The notes beneath the pieces are model-generated. The model saw only the letters and a program-made list of their open reading frames with translations, did no database searches and was not told the origin of the DNA. Made by a program: the position numbers and the translations under genes. From NCBI RefSeq assembly GCF_025869515.1, contig NZ_JAOZVR010000042.1:1-64000 (forward strand): a stretch of 64,000 nucleotides of DNA, given 5' to 3'. Positions 9,133 through 18,784 of the stretch are shown one piece after another. The stretch comes from Ferrovibrio sp. (lineage in GTDB: Bacteria; Pseudomonadota; Alphaproteobacteria; Ferrovibrionales; Ferrovibrionaceae). Position 1 is the stretch's first letter, and every line of letters begins with the position of its first letter.

Positions 9133-9149
9133 GGCCCGGACATCCGGGC

Positions 9150-9530
9150 TCATTCGATCATGCAGCGTGTCTGCCTGCCCTGGATGGAATAACGGCAGGT
9201 GAGATCCCGCGCCCCCGGCTGCGTGATCTTGAAGCTATCTCCTTCGATGCGGCGAACGGCATAGCCGTTGGAAAACTGCAGCCAGCCGAAACTGTCGAAA
9301 TAAGCCGTCACGCCGTTGGAGAAGACCAGTTCGCGGCGCCGGTTTTTTTTCACCGTCACCCTGGCGCCGAATTCCAGCGTGCCGTCTTCGAATTCCTTGA
9401 TCACCAGGTCGTTGCTGCACAGGGCCTGCTTCGGGTCGTCGGTCAGCCGGCAGCCGAAGGCCGGCCCCTGGCTGGGTGGCATGCTGATCAGCACGGCAAA
9501 GATGGTGGCTTCCATCAGGTTCATGCGCAT
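9150..9530 (-). CDS. Small secreted protein of unknown function
   Basis: Unrecognised 126-residue protein. A short hydrophobic segment near the N-terminus (MEATIFAVLISM) looks like a weak signal peptide. The rest is predicted mostly beta-strand, with four cysteines (in FGCRL, ALCSN, LTCRY and TRCMIE) that could form two disulfides if exported. Two ATGs are possible, at 9530 and 9524. GGGGA ends just before the first and sits 6 bases before the second, so 9524 may be the true start. The frame stays open much further upstream, but that part is Arg/Gly-rich and lacks coding character. It converges with flgE. No function is proposed. Confidence 0.6.
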   Translation of the reverse strand: MRMNLMEATIFAVLISMPPSQGPAFGCRLTDDPKQALCSNDLVIKEFEDGTLEFGARVTVKKNRRRELVFSNGVTAYFDSFGWLQFSNGYAVRRIEGDSFKITQPGARDLTCRYSIQGRQTRCMIE

Positions 9531-9742
9531 TCCCCGGCTTGCAGCCCGATTCCCGGATGCGAGTCTACCATAGCGCGAAACGCACCGGAGCCGTCCGGCA
9601 CAGGCGCCTGGCCTGTGGCCGGCCTGTGACCCTTCCCCGGCCGTATCACGGCTCAGGTTGCGCGGCCCGCGACCAATCCATACCTGTTTCGGGGACCCTG
9701 AACTGTGGCCCGGAAAATCCATCTTGACAGGAGGATTCCATC

Positions 9743-10189
9743 ATGCGTGTGAGTGAAGCCATGAGCCGCGAGGTACGGATCGCCTCGCCGGACCAGAGCA
9801 TCGCCGAAGCGGCCCGGATCATGGCCGAAATCGATGCCGGCAGCCTGCCGGTCGGCGAGGATGACCGGCTGGTCGGCATGATCACCGACCGCGATATCGC
9901 CATCCGTGGCGTGGCCAAACATTGCAAACCGGACACCAGTATCCGCGAAGTGATGACACCGGACGTCAAATACTGCTTCGAAGACGAAGACCTGGCGCAT
10001 GTGGCCAGGAACATGGGCAATGTGCAGGTGCGCCGGCTGCCGGTGCTGAACCGGCAGAAGCGCCTGGTCGGAATCGTGTCGCTGGGCGATGTGGCCGGCG
10101 AGGCACAGCCGCGCCATGCCGGCGAAGCCCTGAAGAAGGTGTCGGAACCGGGCGGCCTGCACGGCCAGAGCCTGGCCGGCATCCGCTGA
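9743..10189 (+). CDS. CBS-domain protein
   Basis: A 148-residue cytoplasmic protein made almost entirely of a pair of CBS motifs (about 8-58 and 72-125), a Bateman module that binds adenine nucleotides or related ligands. Typical segments are DAGSLPVGEDDRLVGMITD with DRDIAIR, and VRRLPVLNRQKRLVGIVSLGD. AGGAGG is placed a few bases before the ATG. It stands alone between a divergent small gene and the convergent PilZ pair. Such stand-alone CBS proteins often regulate enzymes or channels; the partner cannot be told from context. Confidence 0.88.
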   Translation: MRVSEAMSREVRIASPDQSIAEAARIMAEIDAGSLPVGEDDRLVGMITDRDIAIRGVAKHCKPDTSIREVMTPDVKYCFEDEDLAHVARNMGNVQVRRLPVLNRQKRLVGIVSLGDVAGEAQPRHAGEALKKVSEPGGLHGQSLAGIR

Positions 10190-10244
10190 AACCTGATCCT
10201 GCTCTGAGTGACGGAGCAGGCCGGATCGCGCGGACGGATGACAT

Positions 10245-11717
10245 TCAGGCGGCGAAATACGCCTTGATGCGCTGCTGCGTCGGTACATCGGCGCAGATGT
10301 AGCGGGCGGCGACCAGTCCGTCACCAAGGCGCAGCACTTCCGCCTCGGCGGTGAAGTCGAGGCTGATCAGGCTGCTGCGGATTTCGACAGCGACGGACAG
10401 CTTGCTGCCGACCGTCAGCTTGCCGGTCAGCGTCGTCGCGCAGGGGCCGAATAAAAGGCCGACCGGGCTCCAGTTTTTCAGCGGCATGCGCAGGCCGCGG
10501 ACGATCACGGCATCCTTGGGCCCGCCGACGCCGCGCTGGTTGCTGCGCGCGCCGGCAGGCTTCACCACCCCTGCCAGCTGGGTGCGAAACTGCTCCAGCA
10601 GGCGGCTTTTACGCGGCTCGGGGATATCCACTTCCGCCATCGCACCGGAAATCGCCGCGGCCAGCGTGCCGAATTCCTCCCGGCCAGTCTGCGGGCCGAC
10701 AAACTGAGTCCTGAAATCGCGATGGTCGATGTAATGGGTCAGGATGCCCTGCAGCTCGAAGCGGGCGTTGCCATCCTCAATTTCGCGGTACAGCCGCAGC
10801 AGGAACAGCAGCTTGCGGCCGAGTTCGGTTTCGCGCGCCAGGATCGGATTGAGCAGCTCCGGACTGGCGAAACGGGTGAAGCGGCGCATCAGGCTGCCGG
10901 CAATATCGCCATCGCCGGCAAACATCATCAGCTCCTGCAGCTTCTGCTTCAGCTCCAGCACGGCCTGCCATTCAGCATGCGGCTCGCTGTGATACAGCGC
11001 CGTCGTGCCGTTCAGCATCTCGATCAGCCGGGCGCGGATGGCATCGCTGCTGCGCGGCAGAGCCTGCGTCGCGAACAGGCTGCGCAGGCGGCGCAGGACG
11101 CTGTGGCTGTCGGCTGGCATCTCGCCGCCCGCCAGGCCGAGGCAAAGCGCGATCATGTGGCGGCGGTTCGCCTTCTCGCCGAACAGCACCGGCGCCGCCG
11201 GCGGCAGCCGCAGGATTTCCGCCAGCGTCTGGTCGGCCATGCCGTGGCTTTCGCCGTCGGCGGCGGTGCTTTCCAGCATCTCGAGGCAGAGTTTCGCGCG
11301 GCTGTCCCAGGCGGTCTCCCGCGCCAGCAGGCGGGCGAAGGCGATGCCGCCGCGCACCCAGCCATCCAGATCGCTGCCGCTGAAGGTGCCCTGCTGCGCG
11401 GCCTCACTGACGCTGGCGAACGCCGGCTGGGCCGCCGCCAGGGTGGCGACCCGCTGCATGGCCGCTTCGGCCATGGCGGTGAGTTCCTTCATCCGCTCGC
11501 TGACCGGCCGCTTGGTATGCTGGCCCTGCAGCAGCGCGATGCGCTGCAGGATTTCCTGGAAACGCGCGCCGTCATTCAGCAGCACCTGATGCTGCGCGGG
11601 GTCGAAGACCAGCTCCGTGGTGGTGATGGCCTGCCGCTCAAGATAGCTGCGCGCGACCTGAAAGATCAGCTCGCGGGCAGGATCGGCAAAAGTGTCGGCA
11701 GCGGTTTCGCAGAACAT
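10245..11717 (-). CDS. PilZ-domain protein with conserved N-terminal region (paralogue B)
   Basis: A 490-residue probable cyclic-di-GMP receptor. The C-terminal 100 residues contain the two PilZ motifs: RxxxR (RSNQR, near 390) and, about 24 residues on, (D/N)xSxxG as NWSPVG near 414, followed by alternating strands and an RIKAYFAA end. The first 380 residues are predicted helical and belong to no family I can name. The protein is clearly homologous along its whole length to the next gene upstream: shared PARELIF, ITxTEL, NDGxR and IQR/LQR motifs in the first 70 residues. The two genes are separated by 168 bp and run in the same direction. Nearness to flgE makes a motility or envelope role plausible but unproven. 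Confidence 0.75.
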   Translation of the reverse strand: MFCETAADTFADPARELIFQVARSYLERQAITTTELVFDPAQHQVLLNDGARFQEILQRIALLQGQHTKRPVSERMKELTAMAEAAMQRVATLAAAQPAFASVSEAAQQGTFSGSDLDGWVRGGIAFARLLARETAWDSRAKLCLEMLESTAADGESHGMADQTLAEILRLPPAAPVLFGEKANRRHMIALCLGLAGGEMPADSHSVLRRLRSLFATQALPRSSDAIRARLIEMLNGTTALYHSEPHAEWQAVLELKQKLQELMMFAGDGDIAGSLMRRFTRFASPELLNPILARETELGRKLLFLLRLYREIEDGNARFELQGILTHYIDHRDFRTQFVGPQTGREEFGTLAAAISGAMAEVDIPEPRKSRLLEQFRTQLAGVVKPAGARSNQRGVGGPKDAVIVRGLRMPLKNWSPVGLLFGPCATTLTGKLTVGSKLSVAVEIRSSLISLDFTAEAEVLRLGDGLVAARYICADVPTQQRIKAYFAA

Positions 11718-11885
11718 GGATTTGCGCGGAAATTCGGGGAAAGCCGTGCTGGCTTAACCCGTGCCCCGGCACAGCGCAACCCTCTGTGGTGCGCAACCTC
11801 GAAATGCTACCCCTGCCTGCTTTTGGTGACCATATTCACCAGCGGTCCGCGCCTGCTGCGGGCCGCCCGGCTCGGCAATCTCCAG

Positions 11886-13355
11886 CTACTTGCCGAAATA
11901 ACTGCGGATACGCTGCTCGATCTCGGTGTTGTTGCAATAGTAGCGGGCCGCGATCAGCCCGTCGGAAACGCGGATGACATCGGCTGAGGCCTCGAACTGC
12001 ACGTCGATGGCCTGGTTGCTCACCTCGATCGAGAGATCGAGCGTATCGCCCGGCTTGAAATCGCCCTGGGCCGGACCGAACAAGAGTCCGAGCGAACTCC
12101 AGTTGCGCAATGCCAGGCGCTGGCCGGCGACATGCACGGCATCGTTAGGGCCGCCGATCACGCGCGGATCGCGACGACGCTCGGCCAGCTTCTTGATCTC
12201 CATATACTGCTTGAGGATGCTGCCACGGAAACGGTCGCGCCGGTGTTCGGGCAATTCTGGATTCTGCAGCGCCTCCTGCACCGTTTGCGCCAAGGCAAAC
12301 ATATCCTCGATAGAGGTGCCGGCCTCGGCAAACTGGCTGCTGAAATCGCGATGCTCGAGATAGAAGGTCAGGGTCGCCAGCAGGTCGCGCCGCGCCTGTC
12401 CGTCCTGCACTTCCGGATAGAGCTGGGCGAGGTAAAGGACCTTCCTGCCGAAGGCCGGAATAGCGGCGAGCGCGAGATTGAGCTGTTCGGCCTGGGCCAG
12501 GCGCAGGAAACGCTTGGCCAGCGCCTGCTGCAGGATGGGATCCTCGGCCAGTCCCGGCAGAGTGGCGATACGCTGTTTCACCGCCAGCAGGCAGTTCCAT
12601 TCGGCCAGCCCGCCTTCTTCGACCAGGTTGCCGGGCAGATCGAGCGTATCCGACAAGCGGTCGCAAAGTGCATCCCGTATCTCGCCTCCGGCCTCCGGCT
12701 GCTGCAGGCGGCCGCGGATACGCTGCTGCACCGGGTCCGGCGCGGCGGCGTCACCGTCGACCATGGCGAGACAGGCATCGATCACACTTTGCGGCGTCCC
12801 GGCGAAACCGAAAGCGGCGCCGGCGGGTTCCAGCCGCAGCAATTCGGCCAGGGTCTGTTCCAGCAGCAGGGCGATCTCGCCCTCGGCGCCGCTGTCGAGC
12901 AGATCGAGGCACAGGGCGATACGTTCCGGCCAACCGGGACATTCCGACAGTTTGGCGGCAATGATGATGGCGGTGCGGATCAGGCCGCGGTCCGGCGTGT
13001 CGCGGCAGAGCTGGCTGAGCGCACTGCCGGTCAGCACGAAATCCGACGGCGTCTGGCGGGTCATGCCGTCGATCAGGCGCATCGCCTGGTTCACCATGCC
13101 GGTGAGTTCGCGCCGCCGGTCCAGTACCGGCTGGCGGGTCTGCTGCGACTGCAGGGCGGCGGTGCGCTGGATCGTATCGGCCATACGATTGCCGTCATTG
13201 GTCAGGGCGCGCTGGCGGCCGCGACTGAACAACAGTTCGGTCGCGGTGATGCCTTCTTCGGCCAGATAGGGCCGCATGAGGCGGAAGATCAGTTCCCGGG
13301 CCGGCCCGTTGAACAGATCGGTATCCACGAGACAAAAAGTATCCTGGTCGCGCAT
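11886..13355 (-). CDS. PilZ-domain protein with conserved N-terminal region (paralogue A)
   Basis: A 489-residue paralogue of the following gene and the first of the tandem pair. PilZ motifs at the C-terminus are RRDPR (near 393) and NWSSLG (near 416), then a beta-rich tail ending RIRSYFGK. The N-terminal segment with PARELIF, GITATELLF and NDGNRM matches the paralogue. The central helical region is more divergent but aligns in length. AAGG about 8 bases before the ATG is a plausible ribosome site. Both RxxxR arginines and the Asn/Ser/Gly of the second motif are intact, so cyclic-di-GMP binding is expected for both copies. The role of the long helical part is unknown. Confidence 0.75.
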   Translation of the reverse strand: MRDQDTFCLVDTDLFNGPARELIFRLMRPYLAEEGITATELLFSRGRQRALTNDGNRMADTIQRTAALQSQQTRQPVLDRRRELTGMVNQAMRLIDGMTRQTPSDFVLTGSALSQLCRDTPDRGLIRTAIIIAAKLSECPGWPERIALCLDLLDSGAEGEIALLLEQTLAELLRLEPAGAAFGFAGTPQSVIDACLAMVDGDAAAPDPVQQRIRGRLQQPEAGGEIRDALCDRLSDTLDLPGNLVEEGGLAEWNCLLAVKQRIATLPGLAEDPILQQALAKRFLRLAQAEQLNLALAAIPAFGRKVLYLAQLYPEVQDGQARRDLLATLTFYLEHRDFSSQFAEAGTSIEDMFALAQTVQEALQNPELPEHRRDRFRGSILKQYMEIKKLAERRRDPRVIGGPNDAVHVAGQRLALRNWSSLGLLFGPAQGDFKPGDTLDLSIEVSNQAIDVQFEASADVIRVSDGLIAARYYCNNTEIEQRIRSYFGK

Positions 13356-13461
13356 GCTGAGACCTTTCCCGATCCAGACATGACACGGTCCCGCGGCGCG
13401 GTAATGTTGAAACTTGATTACGTTATGGCCCGTTTACCGGGTTTTGCAGGCGCCGCCACCT

Positions 13462-14058
13462 TCAGTCGCCAACCCATTCCTTCTTGTCTTCGTCGGGCAT
13501 CAGATCGGTGGTGCTCCAGGAGAAAAAGATCAGGAAGGTCCAGTCGCGCCGGCTGGAGAAGGCGTAAACCGGATCGAGCGATTGCACCATCAGCCCGGTC
13601 TTCGGGTCGTAGGTCGTTGCCGCCAGCTTGACCACGCCCTGCTGGTAGCTGCGCTTGAAGATCGCGATCTCCGGCACCTCTATCCCCACCAGCGGCACCG
13701 GTATGGCCGGCAACCCGAACAGCGTCCGGTCGCGATCCACCGACAGCGCGCCGACCCGCGGCTCGATGGTCAGCTCGGCCTTGCCCTTGTCGTCGGTCAG
13801 ATCGCCGCCCTTGCGCATGACCCGGTCGCGGATGGCGCTGATCAGGTATTTGCTGTCGGTGCCCTCGACGAAGCTGCCGTCGACGAAAACCTTTGTTCCC
13901 GGCTGCAGGCTGAAGGTCAGCTTGTCGGCCGCCCGGTCGGCTGCAGTGGAAAACAGGAGCTGTTCGGTGGCTGAGCGCGGCGGATCGGTTTCACGGCGGG
14001 AGGTGCAGGCGGACAGCACAAGCAGCAGCACTGCCGAAAGAAGGACGGGCCGGATCAT
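13462..14058 (-). CDS. Putative lipoprotein
   Basis: A 198-residue predicted lipoprotein. Starting at the ATG at 14058, which is preceded by GAGGA at 6 bases, the product has a hydrophobic signal and the lipobox LSAC with Cys at 18, then a Ser/Arg/Asp-rich linker. The mature domain begins ATEQLLFSTAADRAADKL and continues with mixed alpha/beta character, including TKVFVDGSFVEG, and a C-terminal FLIFFSWSTTD segment. This is a conserved-hypothetical type lipoprotein; I cannot give it a function. It lies upstream of the PilZ pair in the same direction, separated by 106 bp, and downstream of the gat operon terminator. Confidence 0.75.
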   Translation of the reverse strand: MIRPVLLSAVLLLVLSACTSRRETDPPRSATEQLLFSTAADRAADKLTFSLQPGTKVFVDGSFVEGTDSKYLISAIRDRVMRKGGDLTDDKGKAELTIEPRVGALSVDRDRTLFGLPAIPVPLVGIEVPEIAIFKRSYQQGVVKLAATTYDPKTGLMVQSLDPVYAFSSRRDWTFLIFFSWSTTDLMPDEDKKEWVGD

Positions 14059-14124
14059 GGGGATTCCTCGTATGGGGGCGTACCACAACGAAGCAAAACG
14101 CAAATAATCCCGCGAAACTGCCAG

Positions 14125-14156
14125 AAAAAAGACCGGGGTCAAACCACCCCGGTCTT
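14125..14156 (-). terminator. Rho-independent terminator of the gat operon
   Basis: On the minus strand an 11-bp perfect stem (AAGACCGGGGT pairing with ACCCCGGTCTT, loop of 6) runs straight into a run of T. It lies 35 bp after the gatB stop codon and before the lipoprotein gene, so it ends gatCAB transcription. Confidence 0.88.
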
Positions 14157-14190
14157 GCTCAGCTTTCAACTCACAGCTTGGTCACGGCTT

Positions 14191-15651
14191 TCAGCCGGCA
14201 AGCTTCTTCTTCAGCAGTTCGTTCACCGCATTCGGATTGGCCTTGCCGCCCGAAGCCTTCATGGTCTGGCCGACGAAGAAGCCGAACAGCTTGTCCTTGC
14301 CGGAACGATACTCGGCCACCTTGTCCGGGTTGGCCGCCATCACCTCGTCGATCACCTTCTCGATGGCGCCGGTATCGGTGACCTGGCGCATGCCCTTCTC
14401 TTCCACGATGGTGGCAGCATCCTTGCCGGTTTCGACCATCAGGGCGAAGACATCCTTGGCCAGGCGGGTCGAGATCGTATTGTCAGCGATCAGGTCGATC
14501 AGGCCGCCGAGCTTTTCGGCGGTGATAACAAAATCCTCCATCGACTGGCCCGACTTGTTGAGCAGACCGAAATAGTCGCCGATCACCCAGTTGGCTGCCA
14601 GCTTGCCGTCGCGGCCCTTGGCCACCTTCTCGTAGAAGTCGGCCGACTCCTTCTCGGCCACCAGCACGGAGGCATCATAGGGGCTCAGGCCGAGCTTCTC
14701 GATGAAGCGCGCCTTCTTCTCGTCGGGCAGCTCGGGCAGCGTCGCCTTGATGCCATCCACCCAGCTCTGCTCGAATTCCAGCGGCATCAGGTCGGGGTCG
14801 GGGAAGTAGCGGTAGTCATGCGCCTCTTCCTTCGACCGCATGCTGCGGGTCACGCCCTTGCCGGTATCGAACAGGCGGGTTTCCTGGTCGATCTTGCCGC
14901 CGTCTTCCAGCACTTCGATCTGGCGGCGGGCTTCGTATTCGATGGCCTGCTGCACGAAGCGCACGGAATTGACATTCTTGATCTCGCAGCGCGTGCCCAG
15001 CGGGCCGCCCGGCTTGCGCACCGACACGTTGACGTCGGCGCGCATCGAGCCTTCGTCCATGTTGCCGTCGCAGGTGCCGAGATAGCGCACGATGGTGCGC
15101 AGCTTCTTCAGATACAGCCCCGCCTCTTCCGAGTTGCGCATGTCAGGCTCGGAGACAATCTCCATCAGCGCGACGCCGGAGCGGTTGAGATCGATAAAGC
15201 TCTCGCGCGGGCTCTGGTCATGCAGGCTCTTGCCGGCATCCTGTTCCAGATGCAGGCGCGTGATGCCGATCTCGCGGGTCGAGCCGTCCGGCATGTCGAG
15301 CAGCAGCACGCCCTTGCCGACGATGGGCTGCAGATACTGGCTGATCTGGTAGCCCTGCGGCAAATCGGCGTAGAAATAGTTCTTGCGGTCGAATACCGAA
15401 TGCAGGTTGATCTGGGCTTTCAGCCCAAGGCCGGTACGCACCGCCTGCTCGACGCAATAGGCATTGATCACCGGCAGCATGCCCGGCATCGCCGCATCGA
15501 CGAGGCTGACCTGATGATTCGGCTCGGCGCCAAAGGTGGTGTCGGCACCGGAGAACAGCTTGGATTTCGACGAGACCTGGGCATGCACTTCCATGCCGAT
15601 CACGATCTCCCACGCACCCGTGGCGCCCTGGATATAATCCTTCTCGGCCAT
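14191..15651 (-). CDS. gatB: Asp-tRNA(Asn)/Glu-tRNA(Gln) amidotransferase subunit B
   Basis: The tRNA-binding kinase-like subunit of GatCAB. It activates the side chain of Glu or Asp mischarged on tRNA so that GatA can supply ammonia. The 486-residue length is normal. Visible signatures are the N-terminal [12 protein letters not shown], the [11 protein letters not shown] motif, the EPDMRN segment, the [12 protein letters not shown] motif, and a C-terminal YqeY-like tail ending in [13 protein letters not shown]. The ATG at 15651 gives the canonical [13 protein letters not shown] start; an in-frame upstream extension lacks coding character. It is last in gatC-gatA-gatB, only 1 bp after gatA. 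Presence of GatCAB implies indirect Gln-tRNA and/or Asn-tRNA formation in this organism. Confidence 0.98.
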   Translation of the reverse strand: MAEKDYIQGATGAWEIVIGMEVHAQVSSKSKLFSGADTTFGAEPNHQVSLVDAAMPGMLPVINAYCVEQAVRTGLGLKAQINLHSVFDRKNYFYADLPQGYQISQYLQPIVGKGVLLLDMPDGSTREIGITRLHLEQDAGKSLHDQSPRESFIDLNRSGVALMEIVSEPDMRNSEEAGLYLKKLRTIVRYLGTCDGNMDEGSMRADVNVSVRKPGGPLGTRCEIKNVNSVRFVQQAIEYEARRQIEVLEDGGKIDQETRLFDTGKGVTRSMRSKEEAHDYRYFPDPDLMPLEFEQSWVDGIKATLPELPDEKKARFIEKLGLSPYDASVLVAEKESADFYEKVAKGRDGKLAANWVIGDYFGLLNKSGQSMEDFVITAEKLGGLIDLIADNTISTRLAKDVFALMVETGKDAATIVEEKGMRQVTDTGAIEKVIDEVMAANPDKVAEYRSGKDKLFGFFVGQTMKASGGKANPNAVNELLKKKLAG

Positions 15652-15652
15652 C

Positions 15653-17131
15653 TTACGACTCCCACCAATGGAAAGGCTTCGCCGTATAGTTGGCGACCTT
15701 TTCCAGACTGCGGCCAAGCCGCAGCAACTGTGCTTCCTCAAACGGCTTGCCGATCAGCTGAAGGCCAAGCGGCAGTCCCTCGCTGTTCAGACCCGCCGGC
15801 ACCGACATACCGGGCAGGCCGGCCAGGCTGGTCGGCACGGTGAACACGTCGTTCAGATACATGGTCACCGGATCGTCGTTCTTCATGCCGATCGGGAAAG
15901 CCGCATTCGGCGCCGTCGGCGTCAGGATGGCGTCGACGCGCTGGAAGGCCTGTTCGAAGTCCTTCCTGATCAGCGTGCGCACCTTCTGCGCCTTGGTGTA
16001 ATAGGCATCGTAATAGCCCGCCGACAGCACATAGGTGCCGATCATGATGCGACGCTGCACCTCGCGGCCGAAGCCTTCGCCGCGGGTATTCTCGTACATC
16101 TCGGTCAGGTCCTTGCCCGGCACGCGCAGGCCGAAACGCACGCCGTCATAGCGCGCGAGATTCGACGAGGCCTCGGCCGGGGCGACGATGTAATAGGTCG
16201 CCAGCGCGTAATGGGTATGCGGCAGGTTGATATCGACGATCTCGGCGCCGGCCTCCTTCAGCCACTGCTTGCCCTGCTCCCACAGCGTGGTGATCTCGGC
16301 ATCCATGCCATCCATGCGGTATTCGCGCGGAATGCCGATGCGCATGCCCTTCACGCCGCCTTCGAGATTGGCGACATAATCGGGCACCGGCCGGTCGACC
16401 GAGGTGCTGTCCTTGGGGTCGAACCCGGCCATGGCCTGCAGCATCAGCGCGGAGTCGCGTACCGTGCGGGTCATCGGACCGGCCTGATCGAGCGACGAGG
16501 CAAAGGCGACGATGCCCCAGCGCGACACCCGGCCGTAGGTCGGCTTGATGCCGGTGATGCCGCAGAGCGAGGCCGGCTGGCGGATCGAGCCGCCGGTATC
16601 GGTGCCGGTGGCGCCGAGCGCGAAGCCGGCAGACACGGCAGCCGCCGAACCGCCCGACGAGCCGCCGGGCACCAGCTTGGTGCCGTCCTTGGCGCGCCAG
16701 GGATTGACCACCGGGCCGTAATAGCTGGTCTCGTTCGACGAGCCCATGGCGAATTCGTCGAGATTCAGCTTGCCCAGCATCACCGCGCCGGCCTTCCACA
16801 GGTTGGCGGTGGCGGTGCTTTCATAGGCCGGCTTGAAGCCGTCGAGGATATGGCTGGCCGCCGTGGTCAGCACGCCCTCGGTAGCGAACAGGTCCTTGAT
16901 GGCGAGCGGAATGCCATCCAGCAGGCCGGCCTCGCCTTTCGACCGGCGGGCATCGGCGGCTTTCGCCATCTCCAGCGCCTTGTCCGGCGTCTCGGTGATC
17001 ACGGCATTCAGCGGCCTGGCCGCCTGCATCGCCTTGATACAGGCCTCCGTCAATTCAACAGCCGTGAAGTCTTTCTTCGCCAGGCCATCAAGGGCGCTGG
17101 CAATGGTGAGGGAATCGGGATTGACGGTCAT
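15653..17131 (-). CDS. gatA: Asp-tRNA(Asn)/Glu-tRNA(Gln) amidotransferase subunit A
   Basis: The glutaminase subunit of GatCAB, an amidase-signature enzyme releasing ammonia from Gln and channelling it to GatB. The 492-residue protein has the complete Ser-cisSer-Lys triad: Lys79 in IPLAIKDLF, the cis-Ser at 158 in [11 protein letters not shown], and the nucleophile Ser182 in DTGGSIRQP. Spacing agrees with characterised GatA enzymes. The gatC stop and the gatA start share one base (TAATG), which points to translational coupling. Confidence 0.98.
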   Translation of the reverse strand: MTVNPDSLTIASALDGLAKKDFTAVELTEACIKAMQAARPLNAVITETPDKALEMAKAADARRSKGEAGLLDGIPLAIKDLFATEGVLTTAASHILDGFKPAYESTATANLWKAGAVMLGKLNLDEFAMGSSNETSYYGPVVNPWRAKDGTKLVPGGSSGGSAAAVSAGFALGATGTDTGGSIRQPASLCGITGIKPTYGRVSRWGIVAFASSLDQAGPMTRTVRDSALMLQAMAGFDPKDSTSVDRPVPDYVANLEGGVKGMRIGIPREYRMDGMDAEITTLWEQGKQWLKEAGAEIVDINLPHTHYALATYYIVAPAEASSNLARYDGVRFGLRVPGKDLTEMYENTRGEGFGREVQRRIMIGTYVLSAGYYDAYYTKAQKVRTLIRKDFEQAFQRVDAILTPTAPNAAFPIGMKNDDPVTMYLNDVFTVPTSLAGLPGMSVPAGLNSEGLPLGLQLIGKPFEEAQLLRLGRSLEKVANYTAKPFHWWES

Positions 17132-17418
17132 TACTCAACCACCTTCGGCACCGTGTAGAAATCGCCTTGGCGCTGCGGGGCGTTCTTCAGCACGGCTTCC
17201 GGGTTGCCGCCATCGGTGACCACATCCTCGCGCTGGCGCAGCTTCATCGGCTGCACCGAGGTCATCGGCGCCACATTGTCGGTGTTGACCGCCTGCAATT
17301 CCTCGACGAAGGACAAAATCCTGTTCAGCTCGGAGGCCATGGCCTCCAGCCGGTCCGGGTCCGTCTTCAGCCGGGCCAGCTTGGCGATTTTCGCCACCGC
17401 CGCTCTATCCAATGACAT
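17131..17418 (-). CDS. gatC: Asp-tRNA(Asn)/Glu-tRNA(Gln) amidotransferase subunit C
   Basis: The small belt-like subunit that holds GatA and GatB together. At 95 residues it has the usual size. The N-terminal helix pair ([10 protein letters not shown], then [22 protein letters not shown]) and the C-terminal strand with [11 protein letters not shown] and FYTVPKVVE are typical. First gene of the gatCAB operon, divergent from ruvX across 66 bp that must contain both promoters. I could not place a convincing -35/-10 pair there. Confidence 0.97.
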   Translation of the reverse strand: MSLDRAAVAKIAKLARLKTDPDRLEAMASELNRILSFVEELQAVNTDNVAPMTSVQPMKLRQREDVVTDGGNPEAVLKNAPQRQGDFYTVPKVVE

Positions 17419-17484
17419 GCGCTGTCCGTTCCGTGGTGGTAAACTGGGGAGAATCCCTTGAAATAGCGGCGGAAAGTATCATTC

Positions 17485-17994
17485 GTGACCGGCTCCGGCA
17501 ACCCTGCCTCACCCCCGGCTAAGTCCTTGTTCAAACCGGCAGAAGGCCCGGTCCGGCTGCCATCCGGCCAGCGCTATCTGGGACTCGATCTGGGCAGCAA
17601 GACCATCGGGCTGGCGCTGTCGGACACCGGCCACCGCATCGCCTCGCCCTACCAGACACTCGCCCGCAAGAAATTTAGTGCGGATGCCGCCGAATTACAG
17701 CGCATCGTGGCCAAGGAAGGCGTCGCCGCCCTGGTGCTCGGCCTGCCGGTCAACATGGACGGCACCGAGGGCCCGCGCTGCCAGGCGACCCGCGCCTTCG
17801 CCCGCAATATCTCGCAGCTGATGCCGCTGCCGATCGCGCTGTGGGACGAGCGGATGAGCACCATGGCGGTGCAGCGGATGATGACCGATGAGGCCGACCT
17901 GAGCCGGGCGCGCCGCGCCGAACTGGTCGACAAGCTGGCCGCCAGCTACATCCTGCAGAGCTATCTCGACTGGGTTGGCGGACAGCCGACCTGA
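17485..17994 (+). CDS. ruvX: RuvX/YqgF-family putative pre-16S rRNA nuclease (Holliday junction resolvase-like)
   Basis: An RNase H-fold nuclease involved in 16S rRNA 5'-end processing and historically linked to Holliday junction resolution. The 169-residue protein starts with GTG. A 28-residue N-terminal extension rich in Pro, Ala and Lys precedes the family start [17 protein letters not shown], which holds the first catalytic Asp. [24 protein letters not shown] with its acidic pair, and the C-terminal [14 protein letters not shown] complete the pattern. It stands alone, divergent from gatCAB and convergent with the ABC operon (2 bp between stop codons). Confidence 0.93.
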   Translation: MTGSGNPASPPAKSLFKPAEGPVRLPSGQRYLGLDLGSKTIGLALSDTGHRIASPYQTLARKKFSADAAELQRIVAKEGVAALVLGLPVNMDGTEGPRCQATRAFARNISQLMPLPIALWDERMSTMAVQRMMTDEADLSRARRAELVDKLAASYILQSYLDWVGGQPT

Positions 17995-17995
17995 C

Positions 17996-18784
17996 TCACT
18001 CCATCCCGAGCAGACGGTAGATGCGTTTGGTATAGGCGCCGAACTGTTCGGTGGTCTTCATGTCGAGCCGGCGCGGGAACGGCAAATCAATCGTGAAGCA
18101 ATCGGCCATGCGAGCCGGCCCGGCCGTCAGCACCGCGCAGCGCGAGCCGAGGAAGACGGCTTCCTGAATGCTGTGGGTGACGAAGATGATGGTCTTGCGG
18201 CTCTGCTGCCAGATGCGCAGCATTTCCAGGTTCATCTTCTCGCGCGTCAGCGCATCCAGCGCGCCGAAGGGTTCGTCCATCAGGATCAGCTTGGGGTCGT
18301 GCACCAGGGCGCGGGCGATGGCGGCGCGCTGCTGCATGCCGCCGGAAAGCTCGTAAGGATATTTGCTCTCGAAGCCGGCCAGCCCGACCATGGCCAGCAG
18401 GTCGCGCGCCCGCGCCTTCGCCGCCTTGCGCGGCAGGCCGAGGATATCGGCCGGCAGCAGCACGTTGTCGAGAATGGTGCGCCATTTCAGCAGCAGGGCC
18501 TGCTGGAACACCATGCCGACATCGCGGCCCGGCGTGAACACGCTGCCGCCGCCGATCTCGACCGTGCCGCCGGCGTCGGCCTGATGCAGGTCGGCGAGAA
18601 TCTTCAGCACGGTGGTCTTGCCGCAACCCGAAGGCCCGACCAGCGAGACCAGGTCGCCCTCATTCACATCGAAGGTGACATCGGAGACGGCAATGAAGTC
18701 GCTGCCGCGCCCGCGATAGGTCTTGCGCACATTCTGCAGGTGGATCAGCGGCGCACCCTGCACTGTTGCGGTCTGCGGCGTCAT
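17996..18784 (-). CDS. ABC transporter ATP-binding protein (nitrate/sulfonate/taurine type)
   Basis: The ATPase of an importer of the NrtD/SsuB/TauB group. The 262-residue product contains Walker [10 protein letters not shown], the Q-loop VFQQALLL, the signature LSGGMQQR, Walker [13 protein letters not shown] and the switch histidine [12 protein letters not shown]. The frame is open further upstream, but the ATG at 18784 overlaps the stop of the DHDPS-family gene by 4 bp and is the better start. It closes the operon permease - epimerase - GNAT - DHDPS-like - ATPase. The cognate permease lies four genes upstream and the binding protein is transcribed separately beyond tetR. Confidence 0.92.
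   Translation of the reverse strand: MTPQTATVQGAPLIHLQNVRKTYRGRGSDFIAVSDVTFDVNEGDLVSLVGPSGCGKTTVLKILADLHQADAGGTVEIGGGSVFTPGRDVGMVFQQALLLKWRTILDNVLLPADILGLPRKAAKARARDLLAMVGLAGFESKYPYELSGGMQQRAAIARALVHDPKLILMDEPFGALDALTREKMNLEMLRIWQQSRKTIIFVTHSIQEAVFLGSRCAVLTAGPARMADCFTIDLPFPRRLDMKTTEQFGAYTKRIYRLLGME

Noticed and set aside
9134..9149. Hairpin GCCCGG-ACAT-CCGGGC after flgE as a terminator
   Set aside because: The stem is only 6 bp and no T-run follows; at most a weak element, mentioned under flgE.
10195..10230. Hairpin between the CBS gene and the PilZ gene as a terminator
   Set aside because: CTGCTC/GAGCAG can pair, but there is no T-run on either strand and the stem is interrupted.
17458..17482. 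TTGAAA ... TATCAT as a ruvX promoter
   Set aside because: The spacing is 13 bp, too short for a sigma-70-type promoter.
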